Assembly (NCBI GenBank): GCA_002070275.1
Contig: MWCY01000022.1
Location: 1-51,498 of the forward strand
Direction of reading: 5' to 3'
DNA: 51,498 nucleotides
Source of the DNA: Candidatus Hydrogenedentes bacterium ADurb.Bin170
GTDB taxonomy: Bacteria > Hydrogenedentota > Hydrogenedentia > Hydrogenedentales > CAITNO01
Position 1 is the first letter of the stretch; each line of letters starts with the position of its first letter. The notes under the pieces were generated by a model. It had not been told where the DNA came from. It worked only from the letters and a program-made list of their open reading frames with translations, and did no database searches. A program made the translations under genes and the position numbers. Below, one piece after another: positions 1-7,728 of this stretch.

Positions 1-303
1 GCGGGCAGAGGCGCTTATGGCATGGGACCCGGACAGGGAAGAGCGGCGGGCAGAGGCGCTTATGGCATGGAACCCGGCCAGGGCGGAGCCACCGGCATGG
101 GCAGATCTGGTATGAACCGTCCTGCCTTGCGTCCTCTTCTTCAGAATGTGGATACCAATCAGGACCAGAAAATAACGCAGGAAGAATACGAAAAAGCCTG
201 GCAGGACTTTCATAAGGAGCAGTTTGACCTCTTAGACACCAACAAAGATGGAAGCCTGACGGCAGACGAGTTGCCGCCCCGCTTTGCGCCGCGCACCCGT
301 TAA
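1..303 (+). CDS. EF-hand domain protein, C-terminal part (5' truncated by window edge)
   Basis: The reading frame is open from base 1, so only the C-terminal 100 residues are visible. The first part is Gly/Met/Gln-rich and made of near-identical 15-residue units (45-bp direct repeat at 1-45 and 46-90). It is followed by two EF-hand calcium loops, DTNQDQKITQEEY and DTNKDGSLTADEL, with Asp/Asn at positions 1, 3 and 5 and Glu at 12. The protein therefore probably binds Ca2+ and may be secreted or periplasmic, but the N-terminus that would show a signal peptide lies outside the window. It ends 134 bp before a sensor kinase, so a link to that two-component system is possible but only inferred. Confidence 0.75.
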   Translation, partial: AGRGAYGMGPGQGRAAGRGAYGMEPGQGGATGMGRSGMNRPALRPLLQNVDTNQDQKITQEEYEKAWQDFHKEQFDLLDTNKDGSLTADELPPRFAPRTR

Positions 304-437
304 TTGCGTTCCACACAGCCCTACGCCGGTGTATTGCCTCTTTCCCGCAATGCACCGGCGTTCCTCTTGCAGATCATGATCGACACAGGGGCTTATGTTA
401 AAATGAACTGCCTGCAGTTACTTGTAAAAGGGATGCT

Positions 438-1901
438 ATGCGAAATCACCTGCTCACTGCTTTTCTGATTCTTTTCGGGCTGCTGATTGGGGCCGGACAG
501 TACCTTGAACACCGGAGCATGGCACTGCACGCAGAAGCGGCTCTGGAACACCGAGCACAGGACCTCGCAGCCGCTTTCAGTGTGGTAATTCGCTCGCAAG
601 GCAGAGGAGCGCATATGTCCAGAGACCGACTGGAAGATGCCCTCATCGATCTGGTGCATACAGCCTCTCTGGAATCGGTGGTGCTGCTTGATGAATCGGG
701 AAATGTGGTCGCTGAAGCAGGCGCCCCTCTGGAATTAGATCCTGAAACACTTTTAAATGTGCGTGTCATCCGCCGCAATGACAAAGCCTCTTACGCCAAT
801 CTGATTGCACTGGGCCCGGAATCCGACAGCGGACCCCGCCGCCCCTCTGAAACGACTGGCGGAGCCCGCCCGGGTATGAGAAAACGCCGGAATATGCTCA
901 GAAATCCGGTACCGCCGCCTCCGCCGCCGGGAGGCACTGCAAACAAATTTCCGCTCCGCCCGCGACCCTTTGCCCCTGGACCGCCCCGCTGGATGAGCCA
1001 TGAAGAATACGACCGGCTCGTCCAATCTCAGGGAATACACTGGTTTCTGGTTACCCTGTCCATTCGTCCGATGCAAAAAGACATTCTCGCCGATCTTATT
1101 TTGCGGCTGTCAATTACCGGTGCCGCCTGGGTGGCGTGTGCGGCATTGGCAGCTGCCTGGCAAAGCCAGAAAAAAACGGCGCACCTTGCCGTTGCCCTGA
1201 TTGGTGCGGAGGATGCAGCGACCCGGCTGCAGGAACTGAATACAACCGCCGCCGGACTTATGCACGAAACCAAAAACCCATTGAATATTATACGGGGCAT
1301 GGCACAAATAATAGAGCAGGATCATGCGCTGCCTGCACGTACACGCACGCAGGCACGAACGATTACAGAGGAAGCGGATCGTATTACGGGGCGTTTAAAT
1401 CAATTTTTGAGCTTTGCACGTCCCCAGACACCACAAATAAAAAGCGTCGCTGTCAAAAAACTGGCGGAGGATATTTTCTCCATATTAAGTGCGGATCGGG
1501 AAGAAAAAAACGCTGTGTTTTCTCTATCAGGGCAGGATCTTAATATAAATGCAGATGAAGGAATGCTCCGGCAGATGCTCTTTAACCTTATACATAATGC
1601 TCTTCAGGCGATTGGCTACGGCGGACAGATTTCCGTAGAGTTGAAACAAAGGCCAGATCGGACCCTGCAAATTGACATCACCGATTCCGGACCCGGGGTT
1701 CCGGCAGAAAAGAAGGAGGAAATTTTTCAGCCCTATGTCAGTCACTTTGACGGCGGGACGGGATTGGGGCTTTCTATCGTGCGACGCCTTGCCGATGCTC
1801 AGGGCTGGGAAGTGCGGTGCCTCCCGGCGACAGAAGGCGCACATTTCAGAATCAGCGGGATTGCGCTTTCCTCTGCACACGTCGGAGGTGCACAAGCATG
1901 A
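438..1901 (+). CDS. Membrane sensor histidine kinase, NtrB/ZraS-like
   Basis: 487 aa. A membrane segment lies at about residues 4-20 and a second at about 222-241. Between them is a sensor region with a very proline-rich stretch (about 154-183, including six consecutive Pro). The cytoplasmic part has the HisKA H-box with phospho-acceptor His at about 276 (MHETKNPL), an N-box (FNLIHNALQ), G1 (DSGPG) and G2 (GTGLGLSIV). This is a complete HATPase_c kinase that should autophosphorylate and pass phosphate to the regulator encoded next. A ribosome site (AAAAGGGA) lies about 6 bases before the ATG. The stop overlaps the ATG of the next gene (ATGA), so the pair is translationally coupled. The signal sensed is unknown. 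The proline-rich periplasmic part is unlike a standard PAS or HAMP sensor. Confidence 0.9.
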   Translation: MRNHLLTAFLILFGLLIGAGQYLEHRSMALHAEAALEHRAQDLAAAFSVVIRSQGRGAHMSRDRLEDALIDLVHTASLESVVLLDESGNVVAEAGAPLELDPETLLNVRVIRRNDKASYANLIALGPESDSGPRRPSETTGGARPGMRKRRNMLRNPVPPPPPPGGTANKFPLRPRPFAPGPPRWMSHEEYDRLVQSQGIHWFLVTLSIRPMQKDILADLILRLSITGAAWVACAALAAAWQSQKKTAHLAVALIGAEDAATRLQELNTTAAGLMHETKNPLNIIRGMAQIIEQDHALPARTRTQARTITEEADRITGRLNQFLSFARPQTPQIKSVAVKKLAEDIFSILSADREEKNAVFSLSGQDLNINADEGMLRQMLFNLIHNALQAIGYGGQISVELKQRPDRTLQIDITDSGPGVPAEKKEEIFQPYVSHFDGGTGLGLSIVRRLADAQGWEVRCLPATEGAHFRISGIALSSAHVGGAQA

Positions 1902-3247
1902 ATGACCGAAAGCATATACTTGTGGTGGATGATGATCCGGGCCAGCGGGATCTCCTTCGAACCTTTCTCGAAAAAAAAGGGAGCGATGTCACCACAGCCG
2001 CTTCGGGCGATGAAGCACTTGCTCTGCTCCAGCAGGGCAGTTTCTCCCTTCTTATATCCGATATCCGTATGCCGGGCATGTCCGGGCTTTCTTTGCTTGA
2101 AGCGTTAAGGCAGATCTGCCCTTTGCTGCCTGTGCTGATGGTTACTGCTTATCCCGACGTGCGTGACGCCGTGGAAGCCATGCGTGGCGGCGCTGTCGAT
2201 TATCTTGAAAAGCCCATTGATCTGGAAGAACTTCTCTCTACTGTCAGCAGAATTCTGGGATGGAATGCGGATAAAACGGCGCCCCCCGCTCCCCTCCCGC
2301 CGCTGCCGGAAGGTATTGCCGCACAAAGCCCCGCCCTGCATAAAGTACTGCACGAAATTGCGCTGGTTGCGCCCTCTGATGCCCGGGTACTGATTACCGG
2401 AGAAAGCGGCTCGGGCAAAGAAATTATCGCCGACCTTCTGCATGCCTGGAGCGACAGAAAAGCCGCGCCGATGATCAAAGTGAACTGCGCCGCCCTTCCG
2501 GAAAACCTTCTGGAAAGCGAGCTCTTCGGTCATGAAAAAGGGGCGTTCACCAGCGCTGTCGCACGCCGGACTGGGCGCTTTGAAGAGGCGGACGGCGGCA
2601 CGCTTTTTCTGGATGAAATCGGAGAGATTTCTCCTTCCGTTCAGGCGAAATTGCTGCGGGTAATTCAGGACGGCTCCTACAGCCGTGTCGGATCCAATGT
2701 TGAGCTGAAAAGCAATGCCAGAATTTTAGCTGCTACAAACCGGGATCTGGAAAATGAAGTGGTAGCGGGACGTTTTCGCGAAGACCTGTATTATCGGCTC
2801 AATGTTATTGAAATTCACATGCCGCCTTTGCGACATCATAAACAGGATATTCCTCTGCTGGCTGCCCGGTTTGCCCGGGAACTCTCCCGTGGAAATGTCC
2901 GTTTTTCAGCGGGGGCGATGGCGGCATTGGAAACCTGGCATTGGCCCGGAAATGTGCGTGAACTGCGTAATGCCATTGAAAGAGCTGTGCTCCTGTCCGG
3001 CGGCTCTGTAATTCTTCCGGAGCACCTGCCGCGGCAGCTGATCCGGAACGCCGAAAATGAAACCGGAGACGCACCGGCCGCAACCCTCATGGAAAACGTG
3101 GAGCGAACCGCTATTCTGCAGGCACTGCGGGAAAATAATTATGTGCGCACAGAAACAGCCCGTGCGTTGGGGATCAGTCGGCGCACCCTGAACTACAGAC
3201 TTCGCCAGTATAAGGACGAAGGCTATCAGATTGACCCGGAATCTTAA
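1898..3247 (+). CDS. Sigma-54-dependent response regulator, NtrC family
   Basis: 449 aa from the ATG that overlaps the kinase stop; longer upstream readings run inside the kinase gene. Receiver domain at 1-120 with acidic DDD near residue 11, phospho-acceptor Asp55 (ISDIRMPG), Thr83 and Lys105 (LEKP). AAA+ domain at about 145-380 with Walker A GESGSGKE, Walker B LFLDEIGE and the sigma-54 contact loop as GAFTSA instead of the commoner GAFTGA. Fis-type helix-turn-helix at the C-terminus (TARALGISRRTLNYRL). It should activate sigma-54 promoters after phosphorylation by the upstream kinase. No convincing -24/-12 promoter was seen nearby, so its targets are not evident here. Confidence 0.92.
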   Translation: MNDRKHILVVDDDPGQRDLLRTFLEKKGSDVTTAASGDEALALLQQGSFSLLISDIRMPGMSGLSLLEALRQICPLLPVLMVTAYPDVRDAVEAMRGGAVDYLEKPIDLEELLSTVSRILGWNADKTAPPAPLPPLPEGIAAQSPALHKVLHEIALVAPSDARVLITGESGSGKEIIADLLHAWSDRKAAPMIKVNCAALPENLLESELFGHEKGAFTSAVARRTGRFEEADGGTLFLDEIGEISPSVQAKLLRVIQDGSYSRVGSNVELKSNARILAATNRDLENEVVAGRFREDLYYRLNVIEIHMPPLRHHKQDIPLLAARFARELSRGNVRFSAGAMAALETWHWPGNVRELRNAIERAVLLSGGSVILPEHLPRQLIRNAENETGDAPAATLMENVERTAILQALRENNYVRTETARALGISRRTLNYRLRQYKDEGYQIDPES

Positions 3248-3378
3248 GGATCCTGCCACAGAGTGGCGCAAAGCCAGTTGACCCGGCAAAACCTGTTTTT
3301 TGCAGATGGCAATTGCCCTCTCATAATTGGTAGGATAACTCCTCTCCCGCACCCCTATGTTTTCATTGGTTGTTTATT

Positions 3379-4197
3379 ATGTACATTTTTATAGTGCCTA
3401 TTTTAGTTTTAAGTACTCTGGTTGATCCGATAAGCACGAATAGCGGCGCCCTTCGCACAGAAATCCTGAGCCAGGAACCTATATCCATTGACCTTCAGGA
3501 CAGGAAAGACGAGCCTGAAAAAGAACGGCAATGGTTCTTTCTTTACGGCATGGTCAGTGCTTATCCGAAACTGCAGAGCGAACGGCTTCTGAAAGATATT
3601 TTTGATCCTATCGTATCCACCATCGCACCCGGTTATGATGGGACCCGCACTTTTACCGATCTGCGCAACAAAGGGCTCTTAATGCCGCCCCACATCGCTT
3701 TCGGAAGAATATTGTCTGATAAATTTGCGCTCTCCATTCATGGCGGCTATTCGGAAGGGGTGCGCCGGACGAAAAGACGTGAAAACTCCATTTTTCTGGG
3801 CGTGCCGCTGTCAACCCGTGTAAGCATCCGCCGTTACAGTACCTATCTCGGTGTTGATCTGGATTACTACCCTTTCAAAATGGCCAAACTGCAGCAGTAT
3901 ACAAACTGGGGCGAACGGCTCAAAGCTGCCAAGCCCACACTGGGCATCCGCATCAACTACAACCGCACCGGCTACGATGCCCGGGCACGCATGGCGCTAG
4001 GCTGGTTTAACCGGGGTGTTGCTGTTCATTTACATAATCATTGGGCTTTGCCGGGGATTACACTTGTGGCAGGTTTCGATATCCCGCTGAACAAAAGAAA
4101 TGTCATGGCGATCAACGCCGGGTATACCTGGTTTAAAAAGCAGACCCATGATTTCGATGGACCGGCATTCACTCTGGCCTGGAAGTACTTTTTCTGA
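3379..4197 (+). CDS. Putative outer-membrane beta-barrel protein, family not recognised
   Basis: 272 aa from ATG 3379; a TTG three codons upstream is a less likely start. A short hydrophobic N-terminus (about residues 1-17) looks like a signal peptide. The mature part has alternating hydrophobic and polar residues, many Tyr/Trp/Arg, and ends in ...AWKYFF. A terminal aromatic residue is typical of barrels inserted by BAM. No catalytic motif is visible. It lies 131 bp after the response regulator on the same strand, so it could be a target or simply a neighbour. It is convergent with the ABC importer genes, with a 1-bp gap. The barrel assignment is inferred from pattern only. Confidence 0.55.
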   Translation: MYIFIVPILVLSTLVDPISTNSGALRTEILSQEPISIDLQDRKDEPEKERQWFFLYGMVSAYPKLQSERLLKDIFDPIVSTIAPGYDGTRTFTDLRNKGLLMPPHIAFGRILSDKFALSIHGGYSEGVRRTKRRENSIFLGVPLSTRVSIRRYSTYLGVDLDYYPFKMAKLQQYTNWGERLKAAKPTLGIRINYNRTGYDARARMALGWFNRGVAVHLHNHWALPGITLVAGFDIPLNKRNVMAINAGYTWFKKQTHDFDGPAFTLAWKYFF

Positions 4198-4198
4198 A

Positions 4199-5194
4199 CT
4201 ACCGCAGCATGCGGCGTGTATTCCGGCTGAAAAGGAGAAAAAGAAAGAAGGGGCCGCCCAGAAGGGCAGTAATCACGCCCACAGGTATTTCGGCAGGGGC
4301 AAAAAGAATCCGAGCACCCGTATCGCAGAGCGTCAGGAAAGCTCCGCCCAGCAAAAAAGAAGCTGGCAACAGAGTCCTGTGTCCGGTGCCCGCCAGAAGT
4401 CTGCACATGTGGGGCACCATCATGCCTACAAAGCCGATGGGGCCACAGACCGACACAATACCGCCTACCATGAGGGATACTGAAAAAAACAAAAGCAGTC
4501 GGGTGCGCTGCAGTTCCATGCCCCGGCTCATAGCCAGGTCATCCCCCAAAAGAAGCAGGTCAAGCTCAGGACGAAGCAGAAAAAGCACCACAGCCCCCGT
4601 GGCGACCAGCGGAAAAAGGCTCAGAACGGCATCATAGCCAACCATTCCGAGCCCGCCCATAAGCCAGCGCACAAGCCGGAAAGAGTCATGCAGACTGGCA
4701 CTATACTGCAGAGCCAGAATCATGCTGGACAGAAAAAAGCTCAAGGCGACACCGGCAAGCAGCAGCGTATGTGTTGCGAAACCACCCTGCAGCCGGGTCA
4801 GCCAATACGCCAGAAGAATGACCAGTACGGCACCGGAAAAGGCGGCAAGTGTGGAACCGCCGATGCCGGGCAGGGCAATTGCCAGACCAAGACGCATGTA
4901 TAAGGCAGCACCGAAAGCGGCGCCCCCGGATACACCCAGCGTAAAAGGTGTTGCCAGAGGATTGCGGAAGAGTGCCTGAAACGCCATGCCGCTCAGAGCG
5001 AGCCCGCCGCCCGCCAGATAAGCAGTCAGTACCCGGGGAATGCGTATGCGCCAGAAAACAACGGACTCCAGGGCATCCGCATGGCGCCCGAAGACGCCGG
5101 ACAGACTGGTGGCGGTCATGCCCAGAAAAGGCGATATGCAGAGGACAACCGCCGACAGAAGAAGAAAGAAAAGCAACAGCCGATGTTCTTTCAT
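4199..5194 (-). CDS. btuC: ABC importer permease, FecCD/BtuC family
   Basis: 331 aa, strongly hydrophobic with about 9-10 membrane segments. It carries the family hallmark near residue 75 (FRNPLATPFTLGVS) and the GPIGFVGMMVPH segment in the second half. This family forms the membrane channel of vitamin B12, haem and siderophore importers. Its ATG overlaps the ATPase stop (ATGA), so it is the last gene of a binding protein - ATPase - permease operon. I assign vitamin B12 rather than iron because of the probable cobalamin riboswitch at the head of the operon. From protein sequence alone the substrate could equally be a siderophore. Confidence 0.85.
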   Translation of the reverse strand: MKEHRLLLFFLLLSAVVLCISPFLGMTATSLSGVFGRHADALESVVFWRIRIPRVLTAYLAGGGLALSGMAFQALFRNPLATPFTLGVSGGAAFGAALYMRLGLAIALPGIGGSTLAAFSGAVLVILLAYWLTRLQGGFATHTLLLAGVALSFFLSSMILALQYSASLHDSFRLVRWLMGGLGMVGYDAVLSLFPLVATGAVVLFLLRPELDLLLLGDDLAMSRGMELQRTRLLLFFSVSLMVGGIVSVCGPIGFVGMMVPHMCRLLAGTGHRTLLPASFLLGGAFLTLCDTGARILFAPAEIPVGVITALLGGPFFLFLLFSRNTRRMLR

Positions 5195-5982
5195 AGCACC
5201 GCCTTTCCCGGCACCACAATGCTTCTGCCACTCTCGGAATCCTCAAGAAAATGAAAAGAGGTGTCATAAATATTTTCGAGAATGTCGGACCGAAAAAGCT
5301 CGGCAGGTGATCCGAAAAATACTTTCTGTCCGTCTTTCAATGCAAGAACCCGGTCATATGCCAGCGCTCCCTGATTCAGGTCATGCGTAACAGAAACGAC
5401 AGAAACCCCCTGATCCCGCCGCAGTTTGGTGATCAGCGACAGCACTTCTGTCTGATGGCGATAATCAAGAAATGCCGTCGCTTCATCCAGAAAAAGAATG
5501 TCCGGACATTGGGCAAGGGCGGCGGCAATAAACACTTTCTGGCGTTCGCCCCCGCTGAGATTATACAAAGGGCGGTGTGCAAATTTTTCCACTTCCGCCT
5601 GCGCCATCGCTTCAGCAGCAATCGCATGGTCTTTTTCCGAAAGAGCTGCAAAAGTGCTGAGATAAGGATATCGCGCCATCAGAACAAATTCATAAACGCT
5701 GTAGGGAATCGCCCGCTCCCCTGCCTGAGGCACATAGGCGGCATGCTGTGCCAGTTCCCGGCGCGACCAGTCTTTCAGGCTGCGGCCTTTGAAATAAATC
5801 TCTCCTGATTGCACCGGAACCAGACGAAGCATTGCCTTCAGCAATGTTGATTTTCCGGCACCGTTCGGTCCGACAATCACAAGTGATTCTCCGGCATGCA
5901 GCGTGAAATCCAGTGCAGACAGAATTCTCTTTCCGCCCAGAACAACAGTCAGATTTTGAATATCAAAAACCGCATCGGTCAT
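5191..5982 (-). CDS. btuD: ABC importer ATP-binding protein, FecE/BtuD family
   Basis: 263 aa. Walker A GPNGAGKST, signature LSGGERQK, Walker B ILFLDEATAFLD and switch His in SVTHD are all present, so it should hydrolyse ATP to drive import. The start is taken at ATG 5982, which overlaps the stop of the binding-protein gene (ATGA) and has GAAAG about 8 bases upstream. An ATG three codons earlier (5991) is possible. Walker B is followed by Ala (DEAT) where most relatives have Pro (DEPT), a tolerated change. It is the middle gene of the three-gene importer operon. Confidence 0.87.
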   Translation of the reverse strand: MTDAVFDIQNLTVVLGGKRILSALDFTLHAGESLVIVGPNGAGKSTLLKAMLRLVPVQSGEIYFKGRSLKDWSRRELAQHAAYVPQAGERAIPYSVYEFVLMARYPYLSTFAALSEKDHAIAAEAMAQAEVEKFAHRPLYNLSGGERQKVFIAAALAQCPDILFLDEATAFLDYRHQTEVLSLITKLRRDQGVSVVSVTHDLNQGALAYDRVLALKDGQKVFFGSPAELFRSDILENIYDTSFHFLEDSESGRSIVVPGKAVL

Positions 5983-6875
5983 AAAACACATTCTTTCAAG
6001 TCAGGATGCAGTGCCGCAACAAACGCATCCAGCACCTGCGTAATGCGCGGACCCGGGATAGTAAAATGGCTGCCACCCAGAATTTTCACCCGGCTGTTCT
6101 GAACGGCACGCAATTCAGACAGCGCATGCCAGGGAGCCATCAGCTTCGGCAGTGCCGTTTGCGGATCCTTTTCCACCAGCTCAATAATATACTCCGGATC
6201 AAGGTGCAGAATCCCTTCCACAGATAAAGCCGGATACTCCGCCACCGCCCCCGACACGCAATTCTCTGCACCCGCAATCTCCAGCAGGTCGCTGAGAAAG
6301 GAGCCTGTGCTCACCGCATACACCTCCTGCAGGCTTCCGCTGTGTTCATTGCGGCCCGTTACCAGAAGCACCCGCATTTTTTCTCTGTCCCGCACCAGCT
6401 CCGACACAGCCGACATGTGCCTGTCCAGAGCAGCAACGAGCTTGCGCCCTTCTTCCTCATGCCCGCACAATACCCCGACATGCAAAAAACTTTCACGAAT
6501 TTCCGGCAGGGTATCCTGCGGCACAATTTCGTAAGACAGCCCCAGGCGCCTCATCTCACGGCGCAGGTCACGGTGGTAGGGCGTCATAAAAATCAGCTGC
6601 GGATTCAAAGCAACCAGTGCTTCATAATTCGGGTCCAGCAGCCCGCCCACTGATACCCGCTCCTGTGCTTCAGGAGGGTACAGGCAAAACTGAGTCACGC
6701 CCTTCACCGCATCTCCCGCCCCCAGAGCAAATAAAGTCTCCGTCAAACCCGGCGACAGGGATATAAATCCTGAGCTGCTTTGCGACCGGCTCCCGGTATC
6801 CTGCACATAGGAGTGCAGCAGGACAGAAATCCCTAAAGTTCCGGCAAGCACAATACCGATCACCACTCCGCGCAC
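5979..6875 (-). CDS. btuF: Periplasmic substrate-binding protein, BtuF/FecB family
   Basis: 298 aa, GTG start with a strong ribosome site (AAAGGAG, 9 bases before). A hydrophobic N-terminal segment (about 3-20) without a lipobox suggests export with a cleaved or retained anchor. The SPGLTETLFALGAGD motif, followed by GVTQFCLYPPEA and GGLLDPNYEALVALNPQLI, is the standard opening of class III (TroA/BtuF-like) binding proteins. It should deliver the ligand to the permease and ATPase encoded immediately downstream (4-bp overlap with the ATPase gene). The upstream 5' region contains a candidate cobalamin riboswitch, so corrinoid is the likeliest ligand. Confidence 0.82.
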   Translation of the reverse strand: MRGVVIGIVLAGTLGISVLLHSYVQDTGSRSQSSSGFISLSPGLTETLFALGAGDAVKGVTQFCLYPPEAQERVSVGGLLDPNYEALVALNPQLIFMTPYHRDLRREMRRLGLSYEIVPQDTLPEIRESFLHVGVLCGHEEEGRKLVAALDRHMSAVSELVRDREKMRVLLVTGRNEHSGSLQEVYAVSTGSFLSDLLEIAGAENCVSGAVAEYPALSVEGILHLDPEYIIELVEKDPQTALPKLMAPWHALSELRAVQNSRVKILGGSHFTIPGPRITQVLDAFVAALHPDLKECVL

Positions 6876-7016
6876 GAATCAATACTCCTTTCAGAATGAA
6901 GTCCGTCATTTCGCCTATTGTACAGGTTCAGCCGGAAAAGAATCACGCATATTTTAACTGAAAAAACCGGATTGTACGGGCTTGCCGCTGAAGCTGGAGG
7001 AAAAAGCCGTTTCTTT

Positions 7017-7225
7017 CAGCGTCTTGCCTGTTCTCATGCCTCAGACCGCTATGCAGACGGGGATTTTGAGACGAGCCGGGCTGGTGATGCCATCGGCCTT
7101 AACAGTGGTTATCTTCGCCTGTCAGCGGATTTAATCCATCTGCACGCTTGTACGTCGCATAAACCTCTTCCAGCACTCTACCCATGTCAAAATATTAATC
7201 CTGCAAAACCTTGCCATATAGACAC
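7017..7225 (-). promoter_or_regulatory. Candidate cobalamin riboswitch upstream of btuF-btuD-btuC
   Basis: Read on the minus strand, the roughly 200 nt ending about 145 nt before the btuF GTG contain elements in the order expected for a B12 riboswitch. There is a GGAAGAGG block (7166-7173), a GGATTAAATCC segment running into GCTGACAGGCG (about 7117-7136), CCACTGTTA (7101-7109), then a B12-box-like GGCATGAGAACAGGC (7024-7038). The box is degenerate relative to the consensus, so the call rests on order, spacing, length and the downstream importer operon. No protein-coding gene is credible here. Confidence 0.5.
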
Positions 7226-7239
7226 ACATCTGATATACT
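7211..7239 (+). promoter_or_regulatory. Sigma-70 type promoter for the surface-protein gene
   Basis: TTGCCA at 7211-7216 and TATACT at 7234-7239 are separated by 17 bases, close to consensus. The predicted transcript would have a leader of about 105 nt before the ATG at 7353. The site overlaps the 5' end of the riboswitch region on the other strand, so the two divergent units share control DNA. Confidence 0.5.
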
Positions 7240-7352
7240 ATTATTTATAGAATAATATGAAAATTTATTCCATAAACCCAACAAGAGCGAGGATGTAAAA
7301 CAGCCAAAGCCTGGTTGCGCACGCTTCAGGAAATCAAGGAAGGGATCCACGC

Positions 7353-7724
7353 ATGAGAACATCGCCTTTCATTTTATCTGTTTTTTGCCTCATTGCACTG
7401 ATGCTGCCGGTAACCGCCCTGGCTTCCTACAGCGGTGGTGAAGGAACCGCTGAAAACCCATATCTCCTGGCATCGACAGCAGACTGGCTTCTTTTATGCC
7501 AAACAGGCGCTGACTGGGGCAAATATTTCACGGTCACGGATGATCTGGATTTCAACGGCGTTTCCATGATACCTCTGGGCTCCTATGAACATCCTTTCAC
7601 AGGAACGCTTGACGGCAAGGGACATAGCTTTGACAATATCAGACTGGACTTAGCCAACGACCTCGCTCTCTTCAGCCGAATTAACAACGCCACCATACTG
7701 AACCTGCATCTAAAAAAATATTAA
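7353..7724 (+). CDS. GLUG-type surface protein, N-terminal piece before a frameshift
   Basis: 123 codons, beginning with a clear signal peptide (hydrophobic 5-24, cleavage near ALAS) and a good ribosome site (AAGGAAGGGA). The reading ends just after an A7 tract at 7712-7718. Removing one A joins it in frame with the 7729-10809 reading frame, giving HLKNIKV, which matches HLENILV in the second module of the same protein. It is therefore the start of a single secreted protein of about 1151 aa, not a separate gene. The break is a sequencing or assembly error, a phase-variable tract or a true mutation. Confidence 0.75.
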   Translation: MRTSPFILSVFCLIALMLPVTALASYSGGEGTAENPYLLASTADWLLLCQTGADWGKYFTVTDDLDFNGVSMIPLGSYEHPFTGTLDGKGHSFDNIRLDLANDLALFSRINNATILNLHLKKY

Positions 7725-7728
7725 AGTC

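Noticed and set aside
6918-7250. 110-codon open frame on the plus strand upstream of the surface-protein gene
   Set aside because: It lies over the candidate riboswitch on the other strand, has no ribosome site, and its translation (His/Cys-rich, no domain) looks non-coding.
7260-7352. c-di-GMP (GEMM) riboswitch in the leader of the surface-protein gene
   Set aside because: Short resemblance (GCCAAAGCCTGGTTGCG) only; the conserved paired blocks and tetraloop-receptor elements are not present.
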